The notes: generated from the letters alone by a model not told the origin. Counted from the stretch's first letter, positions 1-11,647 are shown. The stretch is 64,000 nt of DNA from Zygnema cylindricum (GCA_037447655.1 JBBHKE010001392.1:78869-142868); one strand, 5' to 3'. Program-made: numbers and translations.

Positions 1-60
1 GAAATCTTTTGCTACTACTTCTTCCTCTTTCAAATGCTGTTGTTGGTATGAATGGCATCC

Positions 61-450
61 TCAGATTTTTCTTTGGATACTCTTTGGCTCCCCTATCCAT
101 GTATATCGGTTCAATTGCTTCTTCTCCCCTCGCGTTTGGAGGAGGAGGAATCTTTTTTTCCACTTCAACTTCTCTTTCTGTTTACCTACATCGTCTTGAT
201 GAGTTGGTTTCCCCGGTACATTTTCTGTTTCAGAGTCATGGTCAGTTTCAAATCTGATTTTGACAATTTTGTTGTTTTTAAAGGGATCTATAGATTTCGG
301 TTCATCCATTACCAATAGATGTATTACCAATATTACATATTTTTTGTCGAGATCATAAACTCTATATCCCTTTACCTCCTCATCATATCCCAAAAGGTAT
401 CCGAGTTTACCCTTTGCGTCTAATTTCCAGCTGGCTCTATCTGTATTCAA
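61..450 (-). pseudogene. Copia integrase C-terminal fragment (element D)
   Basis: The translated fragment has the WKLDAKGKLGYLLGYDEE and KGYRVYDLDKK blocks typical of the region after the Copia integrase catalytic core, where GKLGYLLGYD stretches are conserved. The same block occurs in element A at 19360-19520. The fragment then becomes Lys/Glu rich, as in the linker before reverse transcriptase. It is open for about 129 codons but has no intact neighbours. Between 450 and 1220 the minus strand holds only broken integrase core and zinc-binding remnants. Confidence 0.8.
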
Positions 451-1222
451 ACTTTAGACCTGGCTCTATCTGTATTCAAACTTTAGACGTGATTTCCAAA
501 TAATTTCAGATGAGATAAATCTGGTTTTTTTTTCCATCTTTCACATGGTGTCTCATCCTTGACACTTGAGGTGAGGACCCTATTTTTGAGATAATTAGCA
601 CAATTTATTTCCTCAGCCCAAAAATGTCTTTCGATTTTCTTATCGGTCAACATACTTATAACAATATCTCACTGATTCCATCTTTCAGCTACTCCATTCT
701 ATTTCGGGTTTTTAGGGACAGTTTTCTGATGCGGTATTCCCTCGTCTTTCAGAAACTCTCGAAACTGTTTAGAAATGTATTCTCCTCCATTATCACTCCT
801 TATTCTTTTAAGAGGAGTTCAAAGAAGCATTTCACTTCTCACTTTATATTATTTGAAGTAACTTAAGGCTTCAAATTTGGACTTAAGAAAATAAACCCGA
901 GAGTATCTAGATTAATCATGTGTGATACTGAGCACATATCCCTTCCCTCAAACTGATGAGACTTTGGCTGGCCCCAATATGTTAGTGTGAACTAGATCTA
1001 ACAACCGTCCCCTGTAAAAGTTGCAACTTTGGGGAAGGGCAACCTATGAGCTTTCCCATGTGCACACCCACTCATCCAAAATCTCATCATCTTCAAAATG
1101 AATCCTTTCTACCACTTTTTTTTTTACATCTTTTAGTCTATCTTAATGCACATGTCCTTACCTCTTATTCCATATCATCATGTCATTTACACACGAGTAC
1201 AAAATTCCCTTCTTTTCATTGC

Positions 1223-1588
1223 TTAGCACCATCCTTGACTTCCCTTTGCAACTGTGAAATATATTTCATTTTTAAAACTAGCTGTAGACACATCTTTTCT
1301 AGTTCCCATCTCAAAGTGCTTGTCATCTAACACAGATGTAGATATCAGATTTTTGTGTAATTGAGGGATATACAAAACATTTGACAAGGTCATTATGGAT
1401 ACTTTTGCATCCGCTAGGACCTTAAGGTCTAACGATCCCACAAAGTTAGTGGTGACAATTCTCCCATCCCCATACTTTATCTCTACGGATGGAATCCTTT
1501 TCAATTTTGTAAACCATTTTCTATCTCTACACATATGCATAGATGCTCCTGAGTCAATGATTCGGCCATCGTCGCAAGTTTCTTTCAT
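1223..1588 (-). pseudogene. Copia aspartic protease fragment (element D)
   Basis: The fragment contains IIDSGASMHMC, the Copia protease active site (D-S/T-G-A). It continues with YGDGRIV and SNVLYIPQLHKNLIS, the usual flap and core blocks, and ends in YFTVAKGSQG near the protease-integrase boundary. It aligns block for block with element A protease at 12256-12600. It is open for 121 codons but is separated from gag and integrase by stops. The catalytic Asp is intact; the polyprotein is not. Confidence 0.85.
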
Positions 1589-1678
1589 ACCTCTGAATGC
1601 ACACTTTTGTCTTTTTGGAATTTTTGTCTCTATGTCTTTCCTTTCCAGTTTCTCGTAAAGAAGAAGCTCTTAAACTCC

Positions 1679-2130
1679 TCATCGAGTGTCTCCTCCTCTC
1701 CATCCACTTGTGTTAGCACAAGTGAATTTTTCTTCCCTCCTTGGCTGGAACTCGCCTATCCATCCTTCATTATTAGCTTTGTCAATCTGGTGCAATCTGC
1801 CATGTAGTGCCCGGGTTTCTTGCAAAAGTGGCATACTCTTTTTGGGGGATCCTTTCCTTGTCCCTCCGATTGTTCTCCACTTCCCCCTCCACCTGAAAGC
1901 TTGTAAGGTTTCCTTCCATCTTTGTAATTTCAATCTGTCCCTGCTGCAAGTGCTTGAATACTAGGATTTCCTCGACGGAGCTCTATAGTATTCTCTCAAA
2001 CTAAGATCATCCCAACAATCGAGTTATGGATCCATCGGTTGTCAGGTAATTCCTAATCCCGATTTACAATGTTTTCATACTCATGTGGAAGTTTCATGAT
2101 AAGTGTGTTAACTTTCTGTTTTTCTGTTTC
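1679..2130 (-). pseudogene. Gag C-terminal fragment with CCHC zinc knuckle (element D)
   Basis: On the minus strand a CHFCKKPGHYMADC knuckle (CX2CX4HX4C) lies near 1785-1835. Upstream in the element, near 2070-2120, is a Gag block VNTLIMKLPHEYENIV that matches VNTLIIKLPNEFENIV in element A. The knuckle would bind packaged RNA in a working element. Several frameshifts separate the parts. Confidence 0.75.
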
Positions 2131-2222
2131 TACCTTTCCTTCACTCTCAAGTTCATTATAAAGTTCAGCAAGATCATTGCAAAAATCTAGCATACTACCA
2201 CGTTTATAAACATAGGCACTTA

Positions 2223-2836
2223 CACCGCGAATCGTAATTAGAGTAAATAACTCTATTCGGTCGCTCGAAATTTCGACTCTATGACATCAAATAGAGTAAA
2301 CGATTCTAATTTTTTCATTATTCTAGTTTAGGTAAGTTTAATTAGCCTAAAAAATTCTAATATAGGTTTTTATTAAATAGTGTGGAGTACTGACGACGTT
2401 CGACCGTGCAAAATTGTACTTTTTTAAGTAAAAAGGTACAAATAATGATTTAATAGAATCGTGCTCGCACGTGAAATCGCACTAAACGAAAAATGAATCA
2501 CATCGAAAAAATGTCGTTCGCATAACTCTCGTCCGTCGACACCATCGTCGTCAGTGTGAACATTAACTAACATTTAGCGCGACAAATAGTACTAGCGTCA
2601 TAATGACATCAAAACTATACGGACTGACAGATTTTGAAAGTCTACGTAATTTAGTGTTCAAAATTTCAGCGCGGATAATTATTGCCGACATATCCCAATA
2701 TAGAGTACTTAAATAAATTAGAGTAAACTTCCTCTGTGAGAAAGTTCTATCACATAAATTAGAGTTCATTACTCTAATTGTTTTTTTTGGCTTTTTTACT
2801 CTACTTTTTTCATTACTCTAATTACGATTCGCGGTG
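2223..2836. mobile_element. TA-flanked MITE with CACCGCGAATCG terminal inverted repeats (copy 1)
   Basis: The left end CACCGCGAATCGTAATTAGA and the right end, its reverse complement, form terminal inverted repeats of about 24 bp. TA lies directly outside both ends (2221-2222 and 2837-2838), the target duplication typical of Tc1/mariner-type elements. The 614-bp interior is AT rich and codes for nothing recognisable. It interrupts the Gag remnant of element D. A second full copy in inverted orientation is at 63167-63685. Confidence 0.85.
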
Positions 2837-2857
2837 TAGTTTCTGATCTGCTAATTG

Positions 2858-3031
2858 TTGTTGGTGAATAGTTCCACTCCTATATTGATTCACTACAGAA
2901 TCCCAAACTTGCGCATACTAAGTTAGATTTAGGAGAGGAAGAGCTTGTTGCTGAATAGTTCCACTCCTATATTGATTCACTACAGAATCCCAGACTTGTG
3001 CATACTAAGTTAGATTTAGGAGAGGAAGAGC
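2858..3031. repeat. 87-bp tandem duplication inside the Gag remnant
   Basis: Two adjacent units, 2858-2944 and 2945-3031, are nearly identical (shared core GAATAGTTCCACTCC through TAGGAGAGGAAGAGC) with only a few substitutions. It lies just right of the MITE, in the gag region of element D. Confidence 0.85.
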
Positions 3032-3146
3032 AATTGCTTCAGTGTGATTCTTCAGAATGACATGCTTCGCCACCTCATTTTTTTTAATACCAAACCTCCT
3101 AGTCATTCTCTTTTGTTATCTGTACAAAGCTTGTACAAAGTTGGTG

Positions 3147-3510
3147 TCAGTATGTTCTAGTTGCCACTAGTGTAGCTGCTCCAGTTGCCACGGGTATAGC
3201 TTTCTCCTTCCTTTTCTCTCCATCTATGACGATAGCTTTCTCCTTCCCTTTCTCTCCATCCATGACGATGGTTTCTCCATCGTCTTCAACGTCCTCTGAG
3301 GCTCTAGACACTCCTCTGTCAAGTCCTGATGCTCCTGGAAACCGAGCTCCTCTGAAACGTGGTGGAGCTCCAATGCTTGGTGCCGGACACCCCACATATC
3401 CCGAAACTTTCCCCCACAGTTGCTTTTCAATTAAAGCACCTCTCGTCATAAATAAAACAATAAGTAAACCCTTTTCCCTCGAAAATGGGCACCTTAGAGG
3501 GTGGGCCCAT
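3147..3510 (-). pseudogene. Gag N-terminal fragment (element D)
   Basis: On the minus strand an ATG at 3510-3508, inside the primer-binding site, begins MGPPSKVPIFEG, which parallels the MGPPSRVPTFNG start of element A Gag. The reading is soon broken. A downstream open segment (3449-3147) contains LWGKVSGYVG and a 12-residue unit, DGEKxKEKAIVI-like, present twice because of a 36-bp DNA duplication near 3192-3264. Such charged linkers are common between Gag domains. The copy is inactive. Confidence 0.75.
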
Positions 3511-3514
3511 AACC
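3500..3514 (-). promoter_or_regulatory. Primer-binding site of element D, half-tRNA type
   Basis: On the minus strand this reads GGTTATGGGCCCACC. It is the reverse complement of the anticodon stem-loop of plant initiator tRNA-Met (anticodon CAU), not of its 3' end. The same 14-15 bases sit next to the LTRs of elements A and C. Confidence 0.8.
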
Positions 3515-4675
3515 TAAAATTTTGGGGGCTCCATAGTCTCCCAGAATAGTCAACCTCGACCCACTGTGAAGGGCATTTTTTCGCAAGATTTTGTTAAGGA
3601 AGACCAAACGACCTAAACCTCAAAATATGGGCATTAAAGTACAACAAAAAAATTGATATTTTTTTCTCTCACGGTTGAAATTCCTGCAAGCTCGAGTGTT
3701 AGGCTTGTCTCAGTGGTGATGCTGTAGTCTGCTGCGCGCATGGCATTTGATTGGTGCAAATCAGAAGTCGGCCAGGTGGCAGAAACGTACATCCGAGGGC
3801 TCTGACGCTATCTGAGGCTTTTTTCTTGAAGCTGCCAGAAATGTTTGCAGCGATTTGAACTGCTATGAATCTAACCCCTAGCCAGGCTAGTGATATCTAG
3901 TCTGTACTACCAAAAGATTTGCATTGCCTTGTCTATTTATGCGGCAGTTCTTTCTCATTCTGGCGTTATAATACCTCTTTAAAGTCGCAGTGAAAGTCTG
4001 TCAGTTATACCAGCATATAGTTCATTCAAAATTGCAAGTTGTTCCTTTACCAACAACTACTTGCAAGAAAGTCAACAACCGGGTATGTGTTATTGATGTC
4101 GCAACAACACAGTGGAGTATACCACAAACCTGAGTTCTACTGTAGGCACTCATTGCAGCTGGTTTCAAGTATCCTGGGGAGCTGGTGCAAAATTTTACTT
4201 ATCCTTATTAAGGCGTATGTTTGGGAAAAAAGAACTAGTAGTTGGGCAGACTGAAATTGAATTCGAAAAGGACATCGCTCAATATCATATATTGCCAGCT
4301 CAAGAAAATCTGCCGACCTTCGCCATCCAAGAGAGGCAATGAGGCAGATGAGTGTATGTCAAGCACGATAATGATAACGATTATCTCTGGTGTTACAAAC
4401 AGGAATACCACATACTATAAAGAAACGTCTCTAAATACTTATTATCATGTGCACGATTAAGACCTTCACTAACAAAATTTGGTTTTAAGCTATAATGCTG
4501 CTAGTTATACTTACTATTGAACAAACTAACATGTATTTTAACAGAACATAATCTGACCTGACTAAAAACGACGTGGTAGAAATTATTTCCTTTTACTAAT
4601 CAGAAAGTACCATCAAGCTGGTGATCACCTACATACGCTTTACAAATCCCCAGCCTGTCATCAAAAAGGTGGAGC
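3515..4675. other. Probable LTR remnant of element D and unassigned sequence
   Basis: By position this should begin with the 5' LTR of element D on the minus strand, but no second copy lies in the window to define its length. Near 4070-4100 on the plus strand a short RKSTTGYVLL peptide resembles the Copia RNase H block, but the following residues do not continue the domain, so it is at most a scrap. No gene is visible. Confidence 0.4.
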
Positions 4676-7600
4676 TCATGCCCCATTGGCCAGTGTTCCC
4701 TTTATAATGGAGCTTCCTGCCTTCCACAGGGCACTCTGAGGGGGAGGCTCCACTTCCTTGCCGGAGGCCAGCTTAGGGTTATCATCATCTCGTGTCAACG
4801 CCTCCATGGTTCTTTTGGCAACCTGCGTCGAGAAAGATTTTGGATTTTAGACAGCAGGTTTGAACTCTAAACACCGTTATAATTGGCTGGAATCATCAAA
4901 AAAAGCATTCGTGCCTCCATATTTAAGGTGGACATGCTGAAGTTGAAAATCGAGGCTAAAGGCCCTCAATAATGAGATTATGCATCAACTCAGCTGTCAA
5001 GTCACTTAGTTTCTCTTAGTCAACTTCCTTTTAGTCTCCATGAGTGAGCTCACCTCCGGCTGGTTCACCCAGTTTTTGTAAAATCCGAAAGGACACGCTG
5101 CGTGACCTCCAGGCTCAGCCGTGTATCCACGGTGCACCAGATTGTAGAGATGATTCTCCGCCGTCCAGTTTCTGCAAAAAGGAGAGGCAGTCTTAGAAAG
5201 CTCTGTGTTGTCCTTCTTTTATGTTTTTCCACCTCTTTTTCTCCCCTTTTGTTCTGCTTATAATCATGCAGAAGGTTGTATCAAGTATAGCAGAAAAAAA
5301 AGTATAGGTCCTTGTTTTGTTATGGAAATCCTGTTTATAGAGCTATTGGCATGAACAATATCAGGAATCCATAGAAAAATATCCTTTTGCAGAAGGAATG
5401 GTCCCTGACAAAAAACATCTGAAACTTGCAACGCATTGCAAGACCAGAAAATAGTGGTTGGTTAAATCACGCAGATACAAATTCCAGCTCACAATACCAA
5501 CATGTCCACAAATACATCAATCGCTTAGGTTCACACTTAAACTCCACTATCAACGCCCTTGCCCCAAAAAAGGTATAAGATTCAGAACTCTCCCATATGG
5601 ACCGTTCCACAATTCAGTACCCAGTGGTAAATAGCGACAAGTACTTCTCTTCCACAATCCCATTACTAGTGGTCAATAGTGCAAAAGAATTCTAACCTTC
5701 TGGCGTCCCTAATAGCTGTGAGGGAGAGCGTGGCATAGGTGAGGGCGTCCGCGTCAAAGCCGGCCTCTGCAAGCACGTGGCCGTCAAAGTCCACAATGTT
5801 GGAGTGGCCGAAGTAGGAGTAGACGAGGTCGCTGCCGGCCATATTGGCCACCGCCACGTAGCAGTTGTTCTCCCACGCTCGAACTCGCGCCACCATTCGC
5901 TGCTGCTCCATGGAGGGGTACATGTAGCCCTGAGGGCAGAAAAAGGAAAAAGGAATCCCCGATAAGGTTATTTGAGCATTCTCCCTCTCACTCTCAGTCA
6001 GTCTCTCTCTCTCAGTCCGTCCCTCTCTCTCAGTCCGTCCCTCTCTCCCTCCCTCCCTCCCTCCCTCATGAAGCTACTGGCAGCTTAACAATTGTTTGTG
6101 ACTTTTTGTTTCTTTAGTGTCCTCTATTTTGCGGAGCATGACGAGGTGCGCATCGCCCATGCTGAGTGCGGCGAGTACCTGGATTCGGACGAGAAGTTCC
6201 GCTCCTTTGGCCACCGTGTCGCGACAAATCTCGGGCAGATTGCAGTCGTAGCAAATGGTGCCTCCCACAATGAGACCTTTGGGCCCTTCAGCCACAGCGG
6301 TTTCGTGACCAGCTGTCCATGGCTCCTTGGGAACCCAGGGGAACATTTTCCGGTACCTGCAACGGAAACGGTTGATTCCAACTGAGTATTCAAGAGATTT
6401 ACTTTTTGGTAAATCAACTGAATCATGGATAAATTGCAACTAAGGAGTTGCAAAACTCTACATAGAATACCGGAGTTTTCAGGAAACTCACATAAGTACT
6501 GCAACTTAGACATGAAAAAATTCACATAAAATTGCAACTGTAAATTTCAAAAATTTCTCACACAAAAATAACTGAGTTTTCAAGAACTTCACATAAGACT
6601 GCAGTGGAACAATGAACAGAAACTTAATTGGGCCATCTGACGTAAAGTCCCAAAAAAAAATTAGCCATAAAAACAGAGTAAACAGAAACATGTCACTTGA
6701 ATTTCTGTAGCAAAACGGAACTGACACACAGAACATACAGTTGACTCGCCAATGTGGCTACTGAACTGAGAACTATAGCCATGGAATAACAACTACATTG
6801 GCACTACAAGCCAAAACAGACCTTCCACGTGTCCAGCAATCGCATTAAATGGAAAGTCCGAAAATAGAAAGGGACAAAAAGCAAGAAACCAATGTGGGGT
6901 GACAGTGACAGGCATTTCCTCACTTGAGAGCGATTTCTCCCTTGTCGCTTATCATAATGAGAGTGTTGTACGGATTGCATTCAGGATTCTCATGTCGCTC
7001 CCCCGTGAGAGAGAAGATACCCCATACGCCATTCTCTCTGCCTCCCATTAAAAAACAATAAATACATATATATTCCAATGAGAAACTTGATGAATACAAG
7101 ACCATACATGTGAGAGAGACGACCATTGCCATGGACTACCACTCCCCCACTCTCCCAAGAGATAAAACCCCACTTTTAGCCCAAGCTTCGCCCTCCCCAG
7201 CCTATCCGTACGACGCTCCACTTTAATTCCCATCCAGTCACCCCGGGAACCCCCTTCCACCCAACCCACCATTGGGAGCAAAACCGTTTCCCCTCAAAAT
7301 CCCCTACTACCCACGAATGCAAAGCCCCCCAAGGCTCGGTCACGTCCCCCGATCCCCGTCGCCGGCCAGCCCCCATGGGCGGGCGCTACTCACACGCAGG
7401 CCTTCTTAAAAACGGCCACTTCCGGGCCGTCCACGCTGGTCGTGAAGTCCGCCCACTTGGTGGGATGGAAGCCCTGCCGTACGGACACCCCGCCCCAGTA
7501 GTCAGACACAGGCCTCACACAGGAAGAGCATTTCCATTTTCAGAAAAACGACAAAAGCAAAACGCGTAGCCGGTCGCAGGACCGCGGACAAAGAGCACGG

Positions 7601-7979
7601 CTGGGAGACTGAGAGGTGGCGAGAGGATAACCGCACGACGGCACGCGTGCACGTGGCGTGGTTCCGTTGGGCGCGGTTTCGGTTACCTGGGTGGAGTACT
7701 CGGGGAATATGATGAGGTCCAGCCCCGGGTATCCCGTCTTGGCGCTCTTCACTTTGGCTGCGATTCGGTCGCAGTTGGCGAGCACGTCCGCCGGCGACTC
7801 GCAGACCGGCACCTGGGAGACGCGCACGAGGGGGTGTGCACCCAGCGTCAGCGACTCTGCGACTGGGGACTGTGGCAGGTGGGACAAGGGTGGGGGGAGA
7901 GGGAGAGGCGAGGTACCTTGTAGTTCACGACGGCCACGCCGACGGCGTCTTTGGAGGACGAGATGGAGCCCTGCGGCAT
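4676..7979 (-). CDS. Aliphatic amidase / formamidase (nitrilase superfamily), 8 exons
   Basis: Minus-strand exons: 7979-7917, 7812-7687, 7473-7394, 7037-6924, 6356-6179, 5929-5697, 5171-5054, 4822-4676. All introns are GT-AG, phases agree, and they join to 1,059 nt (352 residues), matching AmiE/AmiF proteins (about 335-350). The start [20 protein letters not shown] parallels the bacterial amidase start. The Glu-Lys-Cys triad is visible: Glu59 in IIFPEYS, Lys131 in YRKMFPW, Cys163 in GGTICYD. Further family blocks are [36 protein letters not shown] and [10 protein letters not shown]. Some blocks ([35 protein letters not shown]) look more like formamidase, others like aliphatic amidase, so the substrate (formamide or a short aliphatic amide, giving acid and ammonia) is undecided. 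No clear targeting peptide; probably cytosolic. The family is mainly bacterial, but this copy is fully intron-bearing. Confidence 0.93.
6001..6066. repeat. CT-rich simple repeat in the amidase intron between exons 5 and 6
   Basis: Imperfect CTCTCTCAGTCCGTCC units are followed by (CCCT)n. It lies within the intron between 5930 and 6178. Confidence 0.8.
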
Positions 7980-10099
7980 GGCGGGTGGATGGGAGGAAAA
8001 TGGGGGAGTGAAAGAAGGAGAGGGAGAGAGGCAGAGGGAGAGAGGGGGGAAGCGTGGGAGAGAGAGGGGAAGAGGGGATCGAGAAGTGGGTGGGCAACTT
8101 GAAACGAAGGCGACAGTCTGAACGAGTCGCGGACAACAGTAAAAGGAGAGAAAATGTACGAACAACAACGACAAATACGGATCCAATACGACAAAACAAT
8201 ACGACAATACAGTACAGTACAGTACGGTAGATTGCGTCGGACGCGGAGTATCTGGCGTGGCTCATTCCCGTAAGGGTTGTGGGAACGATTTGCAAAAAAA
8301 AAACAAGCAACGGGCAGCTGCATGAAAAATAAGCTAGGATACGCCTACTGATCTGCGACTGCCACGTCGGCCCGCACAGACTTGGGCAACAACCTAAAAA
8401 CGTTTTCGTTTTTGCCTAGTTTGATATCTGATTCGTTTTTTGTATTGACCGAATAAGCCACGTGACATGACGTTTTCGTATCTTCGAAGGGGTGGTACTG
8501 AGATTCGGAGGGACCAAGATTCTGCGCGATGGGAGCTCTGACCAGGGATTAACCGTATCTAGCACAAGATGTACGGAGCTACAAGGGGGAAGTAAATTGC
8601 CACGTGGGTGCCCTTCCAGCGGGTAAAGCGGCATCGATTCGCCGCGTCCAAAGACCTCCGGATCTTCAGGACGACCCGAAACGATCCGGAAAAGATGTCA
8701 GGTTATAATGATTTTCCAGATTTCCCTTATTTAGAATTGACAATCTCTATACGCACACGTCAGTCTGTCGAATCTACGCACAACGACGTCTCCTGCCGAG
8801 CCTCGCAAGGAAGCTCAGCTCCGTCATGTTGTTTAGCATTCCAGGAGATGCGGCCAGAACCATGCCACGGGAACGACCTCCTGTACGGACGTCAAAGGTC
8901 AAAACTGGTATTTTCAACACGATTCAATGAACGTTCCCAGAACAACCTCAATTTGCATCGGATTTACTTCGCGATTCACTACACTATTTGAAAATTTGCA
9001 ACGTTCCAAAACATTTCAACGTCGGAAAGAGGGTTGAGGAAGAATATCCAAGGGAGGAGATTCAACGTATCTGCTGAAGAACGGGCTCGAAGTGGCTACA
9101 AAACGGTAACAAAAACTACAAATTGTGAACCGAAATCGGCGCTGGAACTGAAGAAAAAATCGGAACTGTGAAAAAAACGGTAGCACCAGCGTGACCGGGC
9201 ACCGGAAACGGAGCCGTAACCGACGAAAACGGGAACCGAGATCCGAACCGAAGCCGAAACTGGAACCAGAACCGAAATGGGAACCGGAATCGGAACCGAA
9301 ACTGACAAAAGAAATCCGACACAACAGCTGGCATGTTCAATTGTTCATGTCTTTGCGAGAACATGTTTACTATTTTTGGTTGACTTTGTCGTACTGTATG
9401 TACTTTAGGAAAACCGATTTCCATGCATAAAATTCTACTTCCTTTTTCTACACTGCCAACGCTAATAGAATCAATCATTCTAAGGGCGTGTTCCCATGTA
9501 ACCGAAACTTTGAAACGTTACTTTGGATTTTAGCGCAGATTTTACGGTGTACTTTTCAAAGTGTTCCTATGTCAATCATTACTTGCGCCTTCATTACTTC
9601 AAAAATGTGACTGTTGTAGACTTTACAACATGTGCGACGGCCTACGATAGTACGAAACGAAATGTAGACGACTACGAAACTTCCTAAAATTAGTGACGTC
9701 TACAAAAACGGCGACGGTTGTAAACGTTGAGGTTTTTGTGACATTGTAGATGTTTAGGGTTTTGTGACATTGCGAAGTCATACTACTGTACCTTGCGAAG
9801 TCATGCTACCTTATGACGTCATCAACACGTAAACTTTTTGCCATGGCTTCCCGATTTCTTTTTCTTACCATTTATCATTCGATATGCTATCAAAATGAGA
9901 CCAAAAAGATTAAAAAAACAAAAGAAAAAATATATGTTTCATTTGATATTATTATTGATGCATTTCATTTAGAGATGAGAGAAAAAGGAGCGGTCGAATG
10001 AAGAAGATGGGGAGAGACGAGGCCGTTGTCAATTTTTGCAAAGAAACCATGAATGAAAGTGGAGGTTTGAGACCCCAACAAATTTTTTTCCGTACATGC
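7980..10099. other. Upstream region of the amidase gene, no gene seen
   Basis: The first few hundred bases are pyrimidine rich on the amidase strand, as in plant 5' leaders. A short GTAC-rich stretch (AGTACAGTACAGTACGG) lies near 8210-8227. Several open frames here are shadows of this biased composition. From 8330 to 9120 and from 9320 to 10099 I see no coding signal, RNA gene or repeat with a defined end. Confidence 0.5.
9125..9312. repeat. Degenerate GGAACCGA-type hexamer repeat
   Basis: The stretch is a run of imperfect 6-bp units (GGAACC, GAAACC, GAACCG and variants) on the plus strand, giving a spurious EPKPKLEPEP-like open frame. It has no matching flanks or promoter and looks like a decayed microsatellite. 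Confidence 0.7.
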
Positions 10100-11139
10100 T
10101 GTTGAAAATAATAGATTTGTAGAGTATTTTCTAGGTTTAAATAGGTTAGTATAACAGAAAAGAAAAAGGACGGACAGCCTGCCTCCACCTCCTCTCTCTA
10201 GCCCCCATACTTGTTGTAGTCACTCAAGGATAGAGAGGGTGGTTGATCCATGGCTGCCTTAGTTCAACAGACAATTATTTTTAGTAGGCTACTAAAAATA
10301 TACCTGACGGACGCGGGATTTGATCTCGGTACCTTCTGTTTGTCAAGGTTGGCCGATAGCGGTCAACTTTATCTTATTAGACTAGGACCAATGTTAAATG
10401 CTATAGTATGTGATAGATATATATATCTATAAGGAGGAACAAATTCATTTAACTAAAACTGTATACGGCTTACATAGATACAATTTTATGAAAGTATGAA
10501 GTACGACACTTTTTTCAAAACAAATAACACGCATTTTGTTTTGACAGCGAAACAAATATCGCGCAAGTATTTATAACAGCTAAGATTGCGCCTCGCTGCG
10601 AATCCAATGGCGCACATCATCGCCAAAATCCCGGAGTGGTCCCTTTGGCGTTTTGTGACGTGGCATGACCTGGAGCCACGTGGAAAGATGACATTCGGTC
10701 ATAGGAATTCCGAGGAATGTACGGACGAGTGAAAAGTAGACACGCGTCTGCTTAATGGCCTAGTCGTACATAGGCCGTAGAAAAGGTACATCGGCAGTAG
10801 TACTTTTTGGTACGGTACAGTAATTTGATTGGTCCGTACTTCAGTAGATAGAAGTTATTAGAGGGAATCAGGACTTCGAAAATTTTGGTAGGTAGTCACC
10901 TCTCTCTTTGAGAGTTTCTACAAATTGGCATTTTTACTGCCTCATAACTTATCGGCTGGTTGGCCGTTTCCAGGGATTATTTTTGCTACGGACTCAAGGG
11001 AGTCCAGGGTGGATAGGGGTTCAGTCAAACTGTCATTTTGTCTTCTAGGACAGCAGTGGTTGTGGCTTGAAGTGGGTTAGTTAAATACTATCTAGAGGCT
11101 TCCTATATTCTTTGGTCCAATGGAGGACACATAATTGCA
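10100..11139 (+). repeat. 5' LTR of element A
   Basis: Starts TGTTGAAAATA, ends ATAATTGCA, and is preceded by target duplication CATGC. It matches the 3' LTR along its length apart from scattered substitutions and the TA microsatellite. Near 10310-10390 it carries an antisense tRNA-like segment shared with the other LTR copies. Confidence 0.93.
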
Positions 11140-11154
11140 GGTTATGGGCCCACC
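11140..11154 (+). promoter_or_regulatory. Primer-binding site of element A, half-tRNA type
   Basis: GGTTATGGGCCCACC directly abuts the 5' LTR. It is complementary to 15 nt of the anticodon stem-loop of plant initiator tRNA-Met. It does not resemble the usual plant Copia site TGGTATCAGAGC. The ATG inside it (11144) is the first Met codon of Gag. Confidence 0.85.
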
Positions 11155-11647
11155 CTCTAGGGTACCCACCTTCAATGGATCTGGGTTCATCTATTGGGAA
11201 GCCATGATGATGGGAGCTTTATGCGAAAAACGATATTGGGGTATCGTTAGTGGACAAGTGGAACGTCAACCTTCGGGAACTCCACCAGGATTTGGAGGAG
11301 TAAGGTTTCCTGCAGCAACGGTTGCCTCAGTGGAGGAGGCAGATGATGGGGACAGCAGTGTTTCCAAAAAAGGGAAAGGGAAGGAGACACCCCTCACTCC
11401 TATTGCCACAGTATCGGGAGCGGCGACCGTGAAGACCGCGGAGAACGATACTCAAATGTGGGAGGATGTAAACATGGCTGCCAAGAACTTTATTCTCAGG
11501 CACCTCACTCAAGCTTTGGCCACTCGTCATCTTCACATTTACAAGGCCGAGGAGTTGTGGGTGAGTTTGGTGGAGATTTTTAAAGCTGGAACTATTCAGG
11601 AGCTCCAGTTGGCTGAGCAAAAGCTAGTGAGTTACACTTACAAATGA
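11144..11647 (+). pseudogene. Gag N-terminal part (element A)
   Basis: The frame opens with MGPPSRVPTFNGSGFIYWEA, the Copia Gag start in which a W follows the FxGxxFxxW-type motif. It continues through LTQALATRHLHIYKAEELWVSL and EIFKAGTIQELQLAEQKLVS, the UBN2/Gag-type helical region. It stops at 11645-11647, where related copies read on; the next 150 bp is the same Gag region in another frame (VNTLIIKLPNEFENIV near 11730). The ATG was chosen because it fits element D and B starts. It would form the virus-like particle shell, but this copy is broken. Confidence 0.85.

Larger units (their letters stand above)
1..3514 (-). mobile_element. Decayed Ty1/copia retrotransposon D, minus strand, truncated by the window edge
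   Basis: Read on the minus strand, the order is primer site (3500-3514), Gag N-terminus, MITE insertion, Gag C-terminus with CCHC knuckle, protease, then integrase running off the left edge. This gag-PR-INT order is that of Ty1/copia. Its protein fragments closely resemble those of element A (10100-23644), so the two belong to one family. Frames are broken by many stops and shifts, and local duplications occur (29 bp at about 431-488, 87 bp at 2858-3031), so it is inactive. RT and RNase H would lie left of the window. The 5' LTR should start at 3515 on the plus strand, but its far end is not recognised. Confidence 0.85.

Noticed and set aside
4039-4460. RKSTTGYVLL peptide as an RNase H domain
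   Set aside because: Only about ten residues match and the rest of the domain does not follow in any frame.
7540-8310. 256-codon minus-strand open frame over the amidase start
   Set aside because: It reads amidase exon 2 plus intron and leader; the true exon 1 ATG at 7979 and GT-AG junctions explain the region better.
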